From: Coriobacteriales bacterium
GTDB lineage: Bacteria > Actinomycetota > Coriobacteriia > Coriobacteriales > UBA8131
NCBI GenBank assembly: GCA_031272005.1
Contig: JAISUQ010000043.1
Span: 1 to 16,061, forward strand
DNA: 16,061 nt
Reading direction: 5' to 3'
The notes below the pieces were generated by a model. It made no database searches, had not been told where the DNA came from, and worked only from the letters and a program-made list of their open reading frames with translations. A program made the position numbers and the translations under genes. Shown piece by piece: positions 1 to 6,393 of this stretch. Each line of letters opens with the position of its first letter. The first letter of the stretch is position 1.

Positions 1-1809
1 AGTGTGGGCACCCGGGCACTGTTGCTCGGAAAGATCAAACACGACTATGGCTATCGGCGGATGAGCAGTCCCCAGTACAGTATCCTCAGCGAGGATGATA
101 CACAAGGTGGCATCCAGCCGATCTATCACGCCAATTCCGATATTTCCAGCGGCTGGGTCAGGCGTTTCGTCCGCGAAGCCCTGCAGCGCTATCCGGGTTT
201 TACAGACCCAGTGCCAGCCACTTTGCGGATCCAAAGCGCGGTGATGAGCCGCCAATGCGCGCTTCGGGCGGTGCATTTCCCGAGCAGTATGTCACAGGTC
301 AGCGAAGCCCGCCGGCGCCTGGCGTTTGAGGAGGTGCTGTTCTTGCAGCTGCATCTGCTTCAGGCCCGGATGCAGCGGGAGTGTGCCCAACCGGCCATTG
401 CCCATTGCCCGGACGGCCCGCTGCTGCAGGCCCTGATGGCCAAGCTGCCCTTCGACCTGACTGCCGACCAGCAACAGGCCCAGGTGGAGATACTGGCCGA
501 TATGGCCGCAGCCAGAAGTATGAACCGATTGCTGCTGGGTGACGTTGGCAGTGGCAAGACTGTCGTTGCGGCCATTGCCCTGGCAGTTGCTGCCGACAGC
601 GGCTGCCAGGCGGCGATGATGGCCCCGACCGAGGTCCTGGCCCAGCAATACGCTTTGAAGATCGGGCCGCTGTTCGACGCGGCCGGCATCACCTGGGATC
701 TGCTGACCTCCTCAACCTCGACAGCACAGCGCACGACGATGCTGCAGCAACTGGCCTCAGGCCGTATCCAGGTGTTGTTCGGCACCCATGCCCTGATTGA
801 AGCCGATGTCTCATTTGACAGGCTCTCACTGGTCGTCATCGACGAACAGCATCGCTTCGGCGTCGCCCAGCGCGAAGCCCTGCGGGCCAAAGGCCCAGGC
901 AGCGATTACCTGACCATGACCGCCACGCCGATCCCGCGCTCTCTGGCCCTGACCATCTATGGCGACCTGGACATCACCACCATCCAGTCCCGGCCGCGGG
1001 CCTCTGCCCGGATTGTTACCCACGTCCTGACCCAGCACCAGTTGGGGGAGGCCTACGATGCCCTGCGCCGGACACTGGAAAGGGGAGAGCAGGCCTATAT
1101 CGTCTGCCCGTTGATTGAGGCCCCCAGCGCTGGTGCCCGGGCAGCTGATCAACAGCACCTGGACAGCGAGCCCGAACAGCTGATTACCGAGTACAGCACC
1201 GAGGTCGACCGCGACCATATCACGGCAGCGGAGGAGGAGTTGGTGTTTCTGCGCCGACAAGTCTTTCCCAACGCCGAGATTGCCCTGATGACCAGTCGAC
1301 TGAAACCTGCGGAGAAGCGTCAGACGATGGACGCCTTCCGGGCCGGTGAGATCGACATCCTGGTTTCGACCACGGTTATCGAGGTTGGCGTGGATGTACC
1401 CAACGCCACAGCGATGATTATCCAAAACGCCGATCGCTTCGGACTCTCCCAGCTGCATCAGCTGCGCGGACGGGTGGGGCGTGGCGAGGCTGATGGCGAG
1501 GTCTACCTGATTGCCGAAAGCCTGGAAGGTGATGCCGGCGACCGCCTGCGGGCCCTGGAGCAGATCAGCGACGGCTTCCAGCTGGCCGAAAAGGATCTGG
1601 AGCTGCGCCAGGAGGGCAATGTCCTCGGTTCGCGACAGCACGGAGCGGCCCTGTTGAAGCTGGTCAACGTGATCCGCGACGCCCGGCTCATTGAATACGC
1701 CCACCAACAGGCCCGTCTGATCCTGGAGCAGGATCCGCAGTTGACGGCCCCCGAACATCGTCTGCTGGCCAGCGAGCTGAACCAGATCTTTGCGGGGACA
1801 GCGGACTGA
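1..1809 (+). CDS. recG: ATP-dependent DNA helicase RecG (5' end outside window)
   Basis: RecG remodels stalled replication forks and branch-migrates recombination intermediates. The frame is open from base 1, so the GTG at base 4 is not taken as the start; about 80-110 N-terminal residues should lie upstream. Counting codons from base 1, the first ~60 resemble the end of the wedge/OB domain. Walker A GDVGSGKT is at codons 180-187, followed by APTEVLAQQY and FGTHALIE, then DEQH at 281-284 and TATPIPRSLA. The C-terminal half has STTVIEVGVDVPNA and QLRGRVGRG near codon 487, the RecG hallmark. The tail DGFQLAEKDLELRQEGN is also typical. Oddities are a hydrophilic insert of roughly 40 residues at about bases 1120-1255 and MTSRL where LLHGRM is usual. 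The stop at 1807-1809 lies one base before the rsmD start, so the two are probably co-transcribed. The family assignment is very secure. Confidence 0.96.
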   Translation, partial: SVGTRALLLGKIKHDYGYRRMSSPQYSILSEDDTQGGIQPIYHANSDISSGWVRRFVREALQRYPGFTDPVPATLRIQSAVMSRQCALRAVHFPSSMSQVSEARRRLAFEEVLFLQLHLLQARMQRECAQPAIAHCPDGPLLQALMAKLPFDLTADQQQAQVEILADMAAARSMNRLLLGDVGSGKTVVAAIALAVAADSGCQAAMMAPTEVLAQQYALKIGPLFDAAGITWDLLTSSTSTAQRTTMLQQLASGRIQVLFGTHALIEADVSFDRLSLVVIDEQHRFGVAQREALRAKGPGSDYLTMTATPIPRSLALTIYGDLDITTIQSRPRASARIVTHVLTQHQLGEAYDALRRTLERGEQAYIVCPLIEAPSAGARAADQQHLDSEPEQLITEYSTEVDRDHITAAEEELVFLRRQVFPNAEIALMTSRLKPAEKRQTMDAFRAGEIDILVSTTVIEVGVDVPNATAMIIQNADRFGLSQLHQLRGRVGRGEADGEVYLIAESLEGDAGDRLRALEQISDGFQLAEKDLELRQEGNVLGSRQHGAALLKLVNVIRDARLIEYAHQQARLILEQDPQLTAPEHRLLASELNQIFAGTAD

Positions 1810-1810
1810 G

Positions 1811-2416
1811 ATGCGGATCATCGCCGGAGATTTTCGCGGGCGGAAGTTGCAGGCCGCTGCCGGTCAGGTCACCAGGCCGACCACCGACCGGATTCGCGAA
1901 GCCTGGGCCAGCAGCATCAATTCCCTGCTTCACGCCGGGTTATCCGAAACCATTGTCCTGGATGCTTTTGCCGGCAGCGGGGCATTGGGCCTGGAAGCGT
2001 TGTCCAGAGGCGCAGCCCGTTGCCTTTTCGTCGAAAAGGAGCGCCGGGCCTTCAACGCCCTGAAGTCCAATGTCCAAGCCTTGCTGGGAGTCGGCAGCCA
2101 ACGGGGTCAGCTGTTGTGCGCTGATGTGCTGTCGGCTACCACCCTGGCTGCCGTTGCCGGAGGTGGGCCTTACGATCTGGTGGTTCTGGATCCGCCTTAC
2201 GGCTTGCCGGTTGGCTCAATACTGGAGCTGCTCAGCCGGCTGGCCCGGGTCGGAGCCCTGGCCACCGGGGCTGTCATCTCGCTGGAACGCCGTAAGGCCG
2301 ACGAAGATGTGCTGGATGGCCAGGTATTATGTCGGGCTTGTTCACCAGCGTCGTTGCATTTGGTATCCTCTAAAGCCTACGGAGGCATCCAGATACGTTA
2401 TTATCGCTTTGCCTGA
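1811..2416 (+). CDS. rsmD: 16S rRNA (guanine966-N2)-methyltransferase RsmD
   Basis: Predicted SAM-dependent methyltransferase that modifies G966 of 16S rRNA during small-subunit assembly in the cytoplasm. It has 201 residues, close to the usual ~190. The N-terminus MRIIAGDFRGRKL and TRPTTDRIREAW are family signatures. The SAM-binding motif DAFAGSGALGLEALSRGA starts at residue 51, an acidic FVEKE strand follows, and the catalytic motif DPPY is at 127-130. The ATG at 1811 matches the family N-terminus; a TTG 21 bases upstream would add seven unrelated residues inside recG. No strong Shine-Dalgarno is visible, so translation may depend on the adjacent recG stop. It sits between recG and coaD, its usual Gram-positive context. 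Confidence 0.95.
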   Translation: MRIIAGDFRGRKLQAAAGQVTRPTTDRIREAWASSINSLLHAGLSETIVLDAFAGSGALGLEALSRGAARCLFVEKERRAFNALKSNVQALLGVGSQRGQLLCADVLSATTLAAVAGGGPYDLVVLDPPYGLPVGSILELLSRLARVGALATGAVISLERRKADEDVLDGQVLCRACSPASLHLVSSKAYGGIQIRYYRFA

Positions 2417-2449
2417 TTACCCACACCAGCCGGATTGGAGATTGACGAC

Positions 2450-2950
2450 ATGAAGACAGCACTTGTGCCTGGTACCTTTGACCCGGTGACGGCCGGCCAT
2501 ATCGACGTCATCGAGCGCTCGGCCCTGATATTTGACAACATCGTGGTGGGTGTGGCGGCCTCGGCGAATAAAGGCGCCGGCCCGATGTTCAGCATTGAGG
2601 AGCGGGTAGCCTTTATTCAGGATGCCATCGGACACGTACCCAATGCCCGCGTCCAGGCCTTTGACACGATGCTTGTGGACTTTGCCGTGACCATCGGCGC
2701 TCAGGCCATCGTCAAGGGTCTGCGCGTGGTTACCGATTTTGAGTCGGAATTCCAACAGGCTTCCATCAATTACCATATCAATCCAGGGCTGGAGACGGTG
2801 TTCATCATGGCCACGCCGGAAAACATGTACCTCAGCTCCTCAATGATCAAGCAGATTTCCAGCCTGCACGGCGATGTCAGTGATTGGGTCACCCCCATGG
2901 TAGAGCAAGCCTTACGCCAGCGCTTCGCCAGCCCGACAGATGCGGATTGA
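2450..2950 (+). CDS. coaD: Phosphopantetheine adenylyltransferase
   Basis: Catalyses the penultimate step of coenzyme A synthesis, transferring AMP from ATP to 4'-phosphopantetheine to give dephospho-CoA. It is 166 residues, normal for the family. The nucleotidyltransferase motif GTFDPVTAGHID is at the N-terminus (usually GSFDPVTNGH). KGLRVVTDFESEFQ lies mid-protein and YLSSSMIKQI in the C-terminal part, all matching CoaD. The ATG at 2450 is chosen over an in-frame TTG at 2435 because GGAG at 2437-2440 sits nine bases before it and the protein then begins MKTALVPGTFD, as expected. It starts 33 bases after rsmD, so is probably co-transcribed. The gene often next to coaD, rpmF or a DUF177 gene, is absent here. 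Confidence 0.96.
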   Translation: MKTALVPGTFDPVTAGHIDVIERSALIFDNIVVGVAASANKGAGPMFSIEERVAFIQDAIGHVPNARVQAFDTMLVDFAVTIGAQAIVKGLRVVTDFESEFQQASINYHINPGLETVFIMATPENMYLSSSMIKQISSLHGDVSDWVTPMVEQALRQRFASPTDAD

Positions 2951-2961
2951 CAACCGCCATC

Positions 2962-2994
2962 ATGCTGAGAGCGGCACGGTCAGCTGCTCAGCAT
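2962..2994 (+). other. Inverted repeat downstream of coaD
   Basis: ATGCTGAG (2962-2969) is exactly complementary to CTCAGCAT (2987-2994), with a 17-base loop that can pair a little further. It lies 12 bases after the coaD stop. No run of T follows, so it is not a classic intrinsic terminator. It may protect the 3' end of the coaD transcript or help a factor-dependent terminator. Both are inferences. Confidence 0.45.
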
Positions 2995-3024
2995 CTGACG
3001 TCCGGCAACATCAAGGAAACGGTT

Positions 3025-3053
3025 TTGACAGGTTTTTTGGCTGCGAAAAATAT
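3025..3053 (+). promoter_or_regulatory. Candidate promoter for the cold-shock gene
   Basis: A perfect -35 hexamer TTGACA is at 3025-3030. At 17-18 bases spacing lie weak -10 matches (AAATAT at 3048-3053 or AATATT one base on) inside an A/T-rich stretch that stands out from the GC-rich neighbours. A TAAACT at 3083-3088 is an alternative -10, without a good -35. Transcription from here would give a leader of about 140 bases before the cold-shock ATG, similar in size to known long csp leaders. Confidence 0.4.
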
Positions 3054-3197
3054 TTCTTGCGCTATTTCAGGTAACAATATGGTAAACTTTCAGGTTGCGA
3101 GTCCAACAGGGTTCGCATTGGTTTCGCAGTTTTATGGCGCTGGCCGCGTCGAAGACTGTTTGTTATGTGCCCGTCAGGGCAGAAAGAAAGGCAAGAC

Positions 3198-3401
3198 ATG
3201 GCTGAAGGTACAGTGAAGTGGTTCAACCCGGACAAAGGCTATGGATTCATCTCGAGGGAAGATGGGGACGACTTGTTCGTTCACTATTCAGAAATCCAGT
3301 CAGACGGATTCAAGACACTCGATGAGGGAGCCCAGGTCGAATTCGACGTCACAACTGGCCAGAATGGCAAACTGCAGGCAAGCAACGTACGTAAGCTCTA
3401 A
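3198..3401 (+). CDS. Cold-shock protein, CspA family
   Basis: A 67-residue single cold-shock domain, a five-strand beta barrel that binds single-stranded RNA or DNA and acts as an RNA chaperone. The N-terminus MAEGTVKWFNPDKGYGFI carries the RNP1 motif (KGYGFI, residues 13-18), and LFVHYS (26-31) is RNP2. The end of the domain, LQASNVRKL, is complete. The ATG at 3198 has AAAGG at 3187-3191 six bases upstream. The gene stands alone between coaD and queH, with its own candidate promoter, a long leader and a strong terminator, so it is probably monocistronic. Family members can be cold-induced or constitutive; the sequence does not decide which. Confidence 0.95.
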   Translation: MAEGTVKWFNPDKGYGFISREDGDDLFVHYSEIQSDGFKTLDEGAQVEFDVTTGQNGKLQASNVRKL

Positions 3402-3424
3402 AGCGGGTAAAGGGATGGATGCTG

Positions 3425-3450
3425 AAGGCGGCTGGGAGGCCGCCTTTTCC
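3425..3450 (+). terminator. Rho-independent terminator of the cold-shock gene
   Basis: AAGGCGGC (3425-3432) pairs perfectly with GCCGCCTT (3439-3446) around the six-base loop TGGGAG. The T run continues as TT then CC at 3447-3450. It begins 24 bases after the csp stop and ends 20 bases before the queH start, so it should isolate csp from the queuosine genes or let only some transcripts through. Confidence 0.85.
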
Positions 3451-3469
3451 ATTTCTGTGCGAATAATCT

Positions 3470-4096
3470 ATGGATGAATTACTATTACATACCTGCTGCG
3501 GGCCCTGTGCCACGGTGCCGCTGCTGGAGTTGACGCGGGACTATCGGATCACAGCCTGGTTTGGCAACTCCAACATCCAGCCGCAAACAGAATACCAGCA
3601 ACGGTTGAGCGCCTTGAAAAGCCTGGCTGAAGGCTCGCAGGTGCCAGTGCTCGAGGACTGCTATGCCCCGGACGACTGGCTGCAGGAAGTGCGCTTCGCG
3701 GGTGGCGTCTTTGCTTTGATAGATGGCGACGAGAAGTACGATGAAAACCGCATCGCCCGTCAGAGGCGCTGTCGGGCGTGTTATCGTTTCCGATTCAAAA
3801 TGCTGGCCCAAACCGCCAAAGCTATCGGTCTGGAGCATATCAGCACGACTTTGAGTATCAGCCCTTATCAGTTCCCAGAAATCATTGCCATGGAACTGGA
3901 ACAGGCAGCCAGCATCAACGGACTGCAGGCCGTCTATATCGATTTCCGCCCGCAGTTCAGGCAATCCCAGAGACTCGCCCAGGAACTGGGGCTGTATCGT
4001 CAGAACTACTGCGGTTGCGGATATTCCCGCCAGGAGGCCGAACTGGAACGTCAGGCTCGCCGGGCAGCGCGGAAGGCCCAGCGTGAGAACAGCTGA
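3470..4096 (+). CDS. queH: Epoxyqueuosine reductase QueH
   Basis: Predicted to carry out the last step of queuosine synthesis, reducing epoxyqueuosine to queuosine in the wobble position of GUN-anticodon tRNAs. QueH (formerly DUF208) is unrelated to the cobalamin-dependent QueG. Of 208 residues, the N-terminus has LLLHTCCGPC with C9, C10 and C13. RCRACYRFR carries C101 and C104, and YCGCGYS carries C181 and C183. These cysteines match the metal-cluster and redox set of the family. STTLSISPYQ and IDFRPQFRQ are further family motifs. The ATG at 3470 is the only plausible start, because an in-frame TAA lies two codons upstream; no Shine-Dalgarno precedes it. The 3' end overlaps queA by 14 bases, which supports a shared pathway. 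Confidence 0.94.
   Translation: MDELLLHTCCGPCATVPLLELTRDYRITAWFGNSNIQPQTEYQQRLSALKSLAEGSQVPVLEDCYAPDDWLQEVRFAGGVFALIDGDEKYDENRIARQRRCRACYRFRFKMLAQTAKAIGLEHISTTLSISPYQFPEIIAMELEQAASINGLQAVYIDFRPQFRQSQRLAQELGLYRQNYCGCGYSRQEAELERQARRAARKAQRENS
4071..4076 (+). promoter_or_regulatory. Ribosome binding site deciding the queA GTG start
   Basis: GGAAGG lies inside the end of queH, six bases before the GTG at 4083. The frame is open far upstream of this point, so this site, together with the family N-terminus, is what fixes the start. Confidence 0.7.
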
Positions 4097-5144
4097 TTTC
4101 GACTATCAATTGCCCGAGGAGCTGATTGCCCAGCACCCGCTACCGCAGCGCGACAGCGCCCGTCTGCTGGTGTTGGAGCGGGCCAGCGGGCGGTTGGAGC
4201 ACCACCTTTTCAACGAATTACCCAAGCTGCTCCGGCCAGGTGATCTGCTCATCTTGAACGACTCGCGGGTCATCCCGGCCCGCCTGTTCGCAACCAAGGC
4301 TTCGACCGGGGCCCGCATTGAGCTTTTCCTGCTGCAGCGGCTGGAAGATGTACCGACAGGCAGCGGGGAGATCTGGCAGGCCCTGGCTCGACCGGCCCGA
4401 CGCCTGCAGGCGGGAGAACAGCTGTTGCTCGGTGACGGCTTCTGTTGTCGGATAGCTGAATCTGAAGGCCAGGGACTGTTCAAAGTGGTTTTTCCCACTG
4501 GCTGCGACGTGTTGAGCGGCTTGGCCCGCTACGGCCAGATGCCGCTGCCACCCTATATCCACAGGCCGGCTGCGGCCGATGATGCTGAGAATTATCAGAC
4601 CGTCTACGCTTTGCACCCAGGTTCAGTGGCCGCTCCGACCGCCGGGTTGCACTTCAGCCCGCAGCTTTTAGCTGAGCTGCGCGCCACAGGGATTGAAACC
4701 GCCAGCGTCACCCTGCATGTCGGCCTGGGGACATTCCGTCCGGTCCAGGCCGAACTGGTGGAGGAGCACCGGATGCATGCTGAGGCCTATACCATCACCG
4801 GCCAGACGGCAGCAGCCATCAATTGCGCCCGCCACCAGGGCCGCCGGGTGGTCTGTGTGGGCACTACGGCGGTGCGCACGCTGGAAAGCGCAGTGCGTGC
4901 CGCTGCGAACGGCAATGTGGAGGTGGTTGCCGGCAGTTCGACAACCGACATCTTCATCTATCCTGGCGGCCCCGGATTCAGGGTCACCGATGCCCTGATT
5001 ACCAATTTCCATCTACCTCAGTCCACTCTGTTGATGCTGGTCTGTGCCTTTGCCACCCGCCAGGACATCCTGGACGCCTATGCCGAAGCCATCAACCAGC
5101 GTTACCGGTTTTTCTCCTACGGTGATGCTATGCTGATCCTATGA
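4083..5144 (+). CDS. queA: S-adenosylmethionine:tRNA ribosyltransferase-isomerase
   Basis: QueA moves the ribosyl part of SAM onto preQ1 already inserted in tRNA, giving epoxyqueuosine, the substrate of the QueH encoded just upstream. It has 353 residues, normal length. It begins at GTG with the typical FDYQLPEELIAQHP. Other signatures in order are LNDSRVIPARL, GQMPLPPYI, PTAGLHF, TLHVGLGTFRPV, HRMHAE, VGTTAVRTLES, TNFHLPQSTLLMLV and the C-terminal RFFSYGDAMLIL. It overlaps queH by 14 bases and tgt by four (ATGA), so the three are probably translationally coupled. Nothing looks broken. Confidence 0.97.
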   Translation: MRTADFDYQLPEELIAQHPLPQRDSARLLVLERASGRLEHHLFNELPKLLRPGDLLILNDSRVIPARLFATKASTGARIELFLLQRLEDVPTGSGEIWQALARPARRLQAGEQLLLGDGFCCRIAESEGQGLFKVVFPTGCDVLSGLARYGQMPLPPYIHRPAAADDAENYQTVYALHPGSVAAPTAGLHFSPQLLAELRATGIETASVTLHVGLGTFRPVQAELVEEHRMHAEAYTITGQTAAAINCARHQGRRVVCVGTTAVRTLESAVRAAANGNVEVVAGSSTTDIFIYPGGPGFRVTDALITNFHLPQSTLLMLVCAFATRQDILDAYAEAINQRYRFFSYGDAMLIL

Positions 5145-6277
5145 CTGTTTTCGACTTCCAGATTCAGGCCAGCGATCCGCTCTGCGCCGCCCGGGCCGGG
5201 GTATTCACAACCCCGCACGGCGAATTGCGCACACCGGTGTTCATGCCGGTGGGGACCAAGGCTACGGTCAAGGCCATGACTCCGGAGCAGCTGCGCCATT
5301 TAGGTGCCCAGATTCTGCTGGCAAATACCTATCATCTGTTCCTGCGCCCGGGTGACGAGCTGATTCGCGAAGCCGGGGGCCTGCATGCCTTCATGAACTG
5401 GGACCGGCCGTTACTGACCGATTCCGGTGGCTTTCAGGTCTTCAGTCTGGCTGATACCCTGAAGCTGAGTGATGATGGGGTCGGCTTTGCCAGCATCGTC
5501 GACGGCCAGCGTTTCCACTGGACGCCGGAGGACAATGTCGCCGTGCAGAACCATATTGGCGCCGACATCATCATGCAGTTGGATCAGTGCACACCCTATC
5601 CCTGTGAGACGGCGACCCTGCATCAGGCGGTGGTCCGCAGCGCCGAGTGGGCTCGCCGTTGCCGCGTGGCCCACCAACGCCCCGACCAGGCACTGTTTGC
5701 CATCGTTCAGGGCGGCACCGACCTCACTGAGCGTCTTCAAAGCGTGCAGCGGCTGCTGGAGATCGACTCGCAGACGGCCGGTTTCCCGGGTTTTGGCATC
5801 GGCGGTTATTCGGTTGGCGAGCCGCATCAGCTGATGTTTGAGACACTGCCGGCTGTGGCCCAGGCCTTGCCGGTGGACAGGCCGCGTTATCTGATGGGTG
5901 TCGGCAACCCGACGACTTTGCTGCGGGCAGTTGCCTGTGGTGTGGATATGTTCGACTGTGTCCTGCCGACCCGAACCGCCCGCACCGGAACGGTCTTTTC
6001 GCACCAGGGGCGGATGAATCTGCGCAACGCCCGCTACAAGAACGATTTCCAACCGCTGGACGACAGCTGCGACTGCCCGACCTGCCAGGGTTTCTCCCGC
6101 GCCTATCTGCATCATCTGGTAATGGCCAGGGAGATGCTGGCCAGTGTAGCGCTGACCCAGCATAACCTCCGCTTCCTGCTGCGCCTGATGGAGGATTGCC
6201 GCCAGGCCATCTGCACCGGCCGATTCGGGCAGTTGCTGGCGCAATGGGAGAACTCAGCGGCTGTTGACGATTTCTGA
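5141..6277 (+). CDS. tgt: tRNA-guanine transglycosylase
   Basis: Bacterial Tgt exchanges guanine-34 of tRNAs with GUN anticodons (Asp, Asn, His, Tyr) for preQ1, the first tRNA-level step of queuosine formation. The length of 378 residues is typical. The general acid/base aspartate is D94 in TDSGGFQVFS and the nucleophile is D272 in FDCVLPTR. Base-recognition motifs QLDQC and IVQGG are present. The zinc site is complete: C310, C312 and C315 in CDCPTC plus H341. The start overlaps the queA stop (ATGA). QueA and Tgt are here with QueH, but no preQ0/preQ1 synthesis genes (queC, D, E, F) are in the window, so the base may be made elsewhere on the genome or imported. Confidence 0.97.
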   Translation: MTVFDFQIQASDPLCAARAGVFTTPHGELRTPVFMPVGTKATVKAMTPEQLRHLGAQILLANTYHLFLRPGDELIREAGGLHAFMNWDRPLLTDSGGFQVFSLADTLKLSDDGVGFASIVDGQRFHWTPEDNVAVQNHIGADIIMQLDQCTPYPCETATLHQAVVRSAEWARRCRVAHQRPDQALFAIVQGGTDLTERLQSVQRLLEIDSQTAGFPGFGIGGYSVGEPHQLMFETLPAVAQALPVDRPRYLMGVGNPTTLLRAVACGVDMFDCVLPTRTARTGTVFSHQGRMNLRNARYKNDFQPLDDSCDCPTCQGFSRAYLHHLVMAREMLASVALTQHNLRFLLRLMEDCRQAICTGRFGQLLAQWENSAAVDDF

Positions 6278-6287
6278 GGAGATTTGC

Positions 6288-6316
6288 TGCAACTTCAGCC
6301 AGAATAAAGATATAAT
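6288..6316 (+). promoter_or_regulatory. Candidate secDF promoter
   Basis: A perfect -10 hexamer TATAAT is at 6311-6316, in a markedly A/T-rich gap between tgt and secD. The best -35 at 17 bases spacing is only TGCAAC (6288-6293), a weak match. It would give a leader of about 70 bases. Just downstream, TTTTTGGCA and TGTCAAAAA (about 6331-6352) form an imperfect A/T-rich inverted repeat. Confidence 0.5.
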
Positions 6317-6393
6317 CATTGATTGTGTGTTTTTTGGCAATTCTGTCAAAAATGTGACATTCCAGTTGGTTTCGACGATTCAGAGGGGACTCA

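Noticed and set aside
826..1821. Minus-strand open frame of 331 codons opposite recG
   Set aside because: Antisense shadow of a conserved helicase frame, no recognisable domain.
2996..3006. TGACGTCCGG-like sequence resembling a csp cold box
   Set aside because: It lies upstream of the candidate promoter, so would not be in the leader; the match is only to the first six bases.
2884..3216. Open frame of 110 codons spanning the coaD end and csp leader
   Set aside because: It overlaps coaD in another frame, has no SD and no recognisable motif, and crosses the candidate csp promoter and leader.
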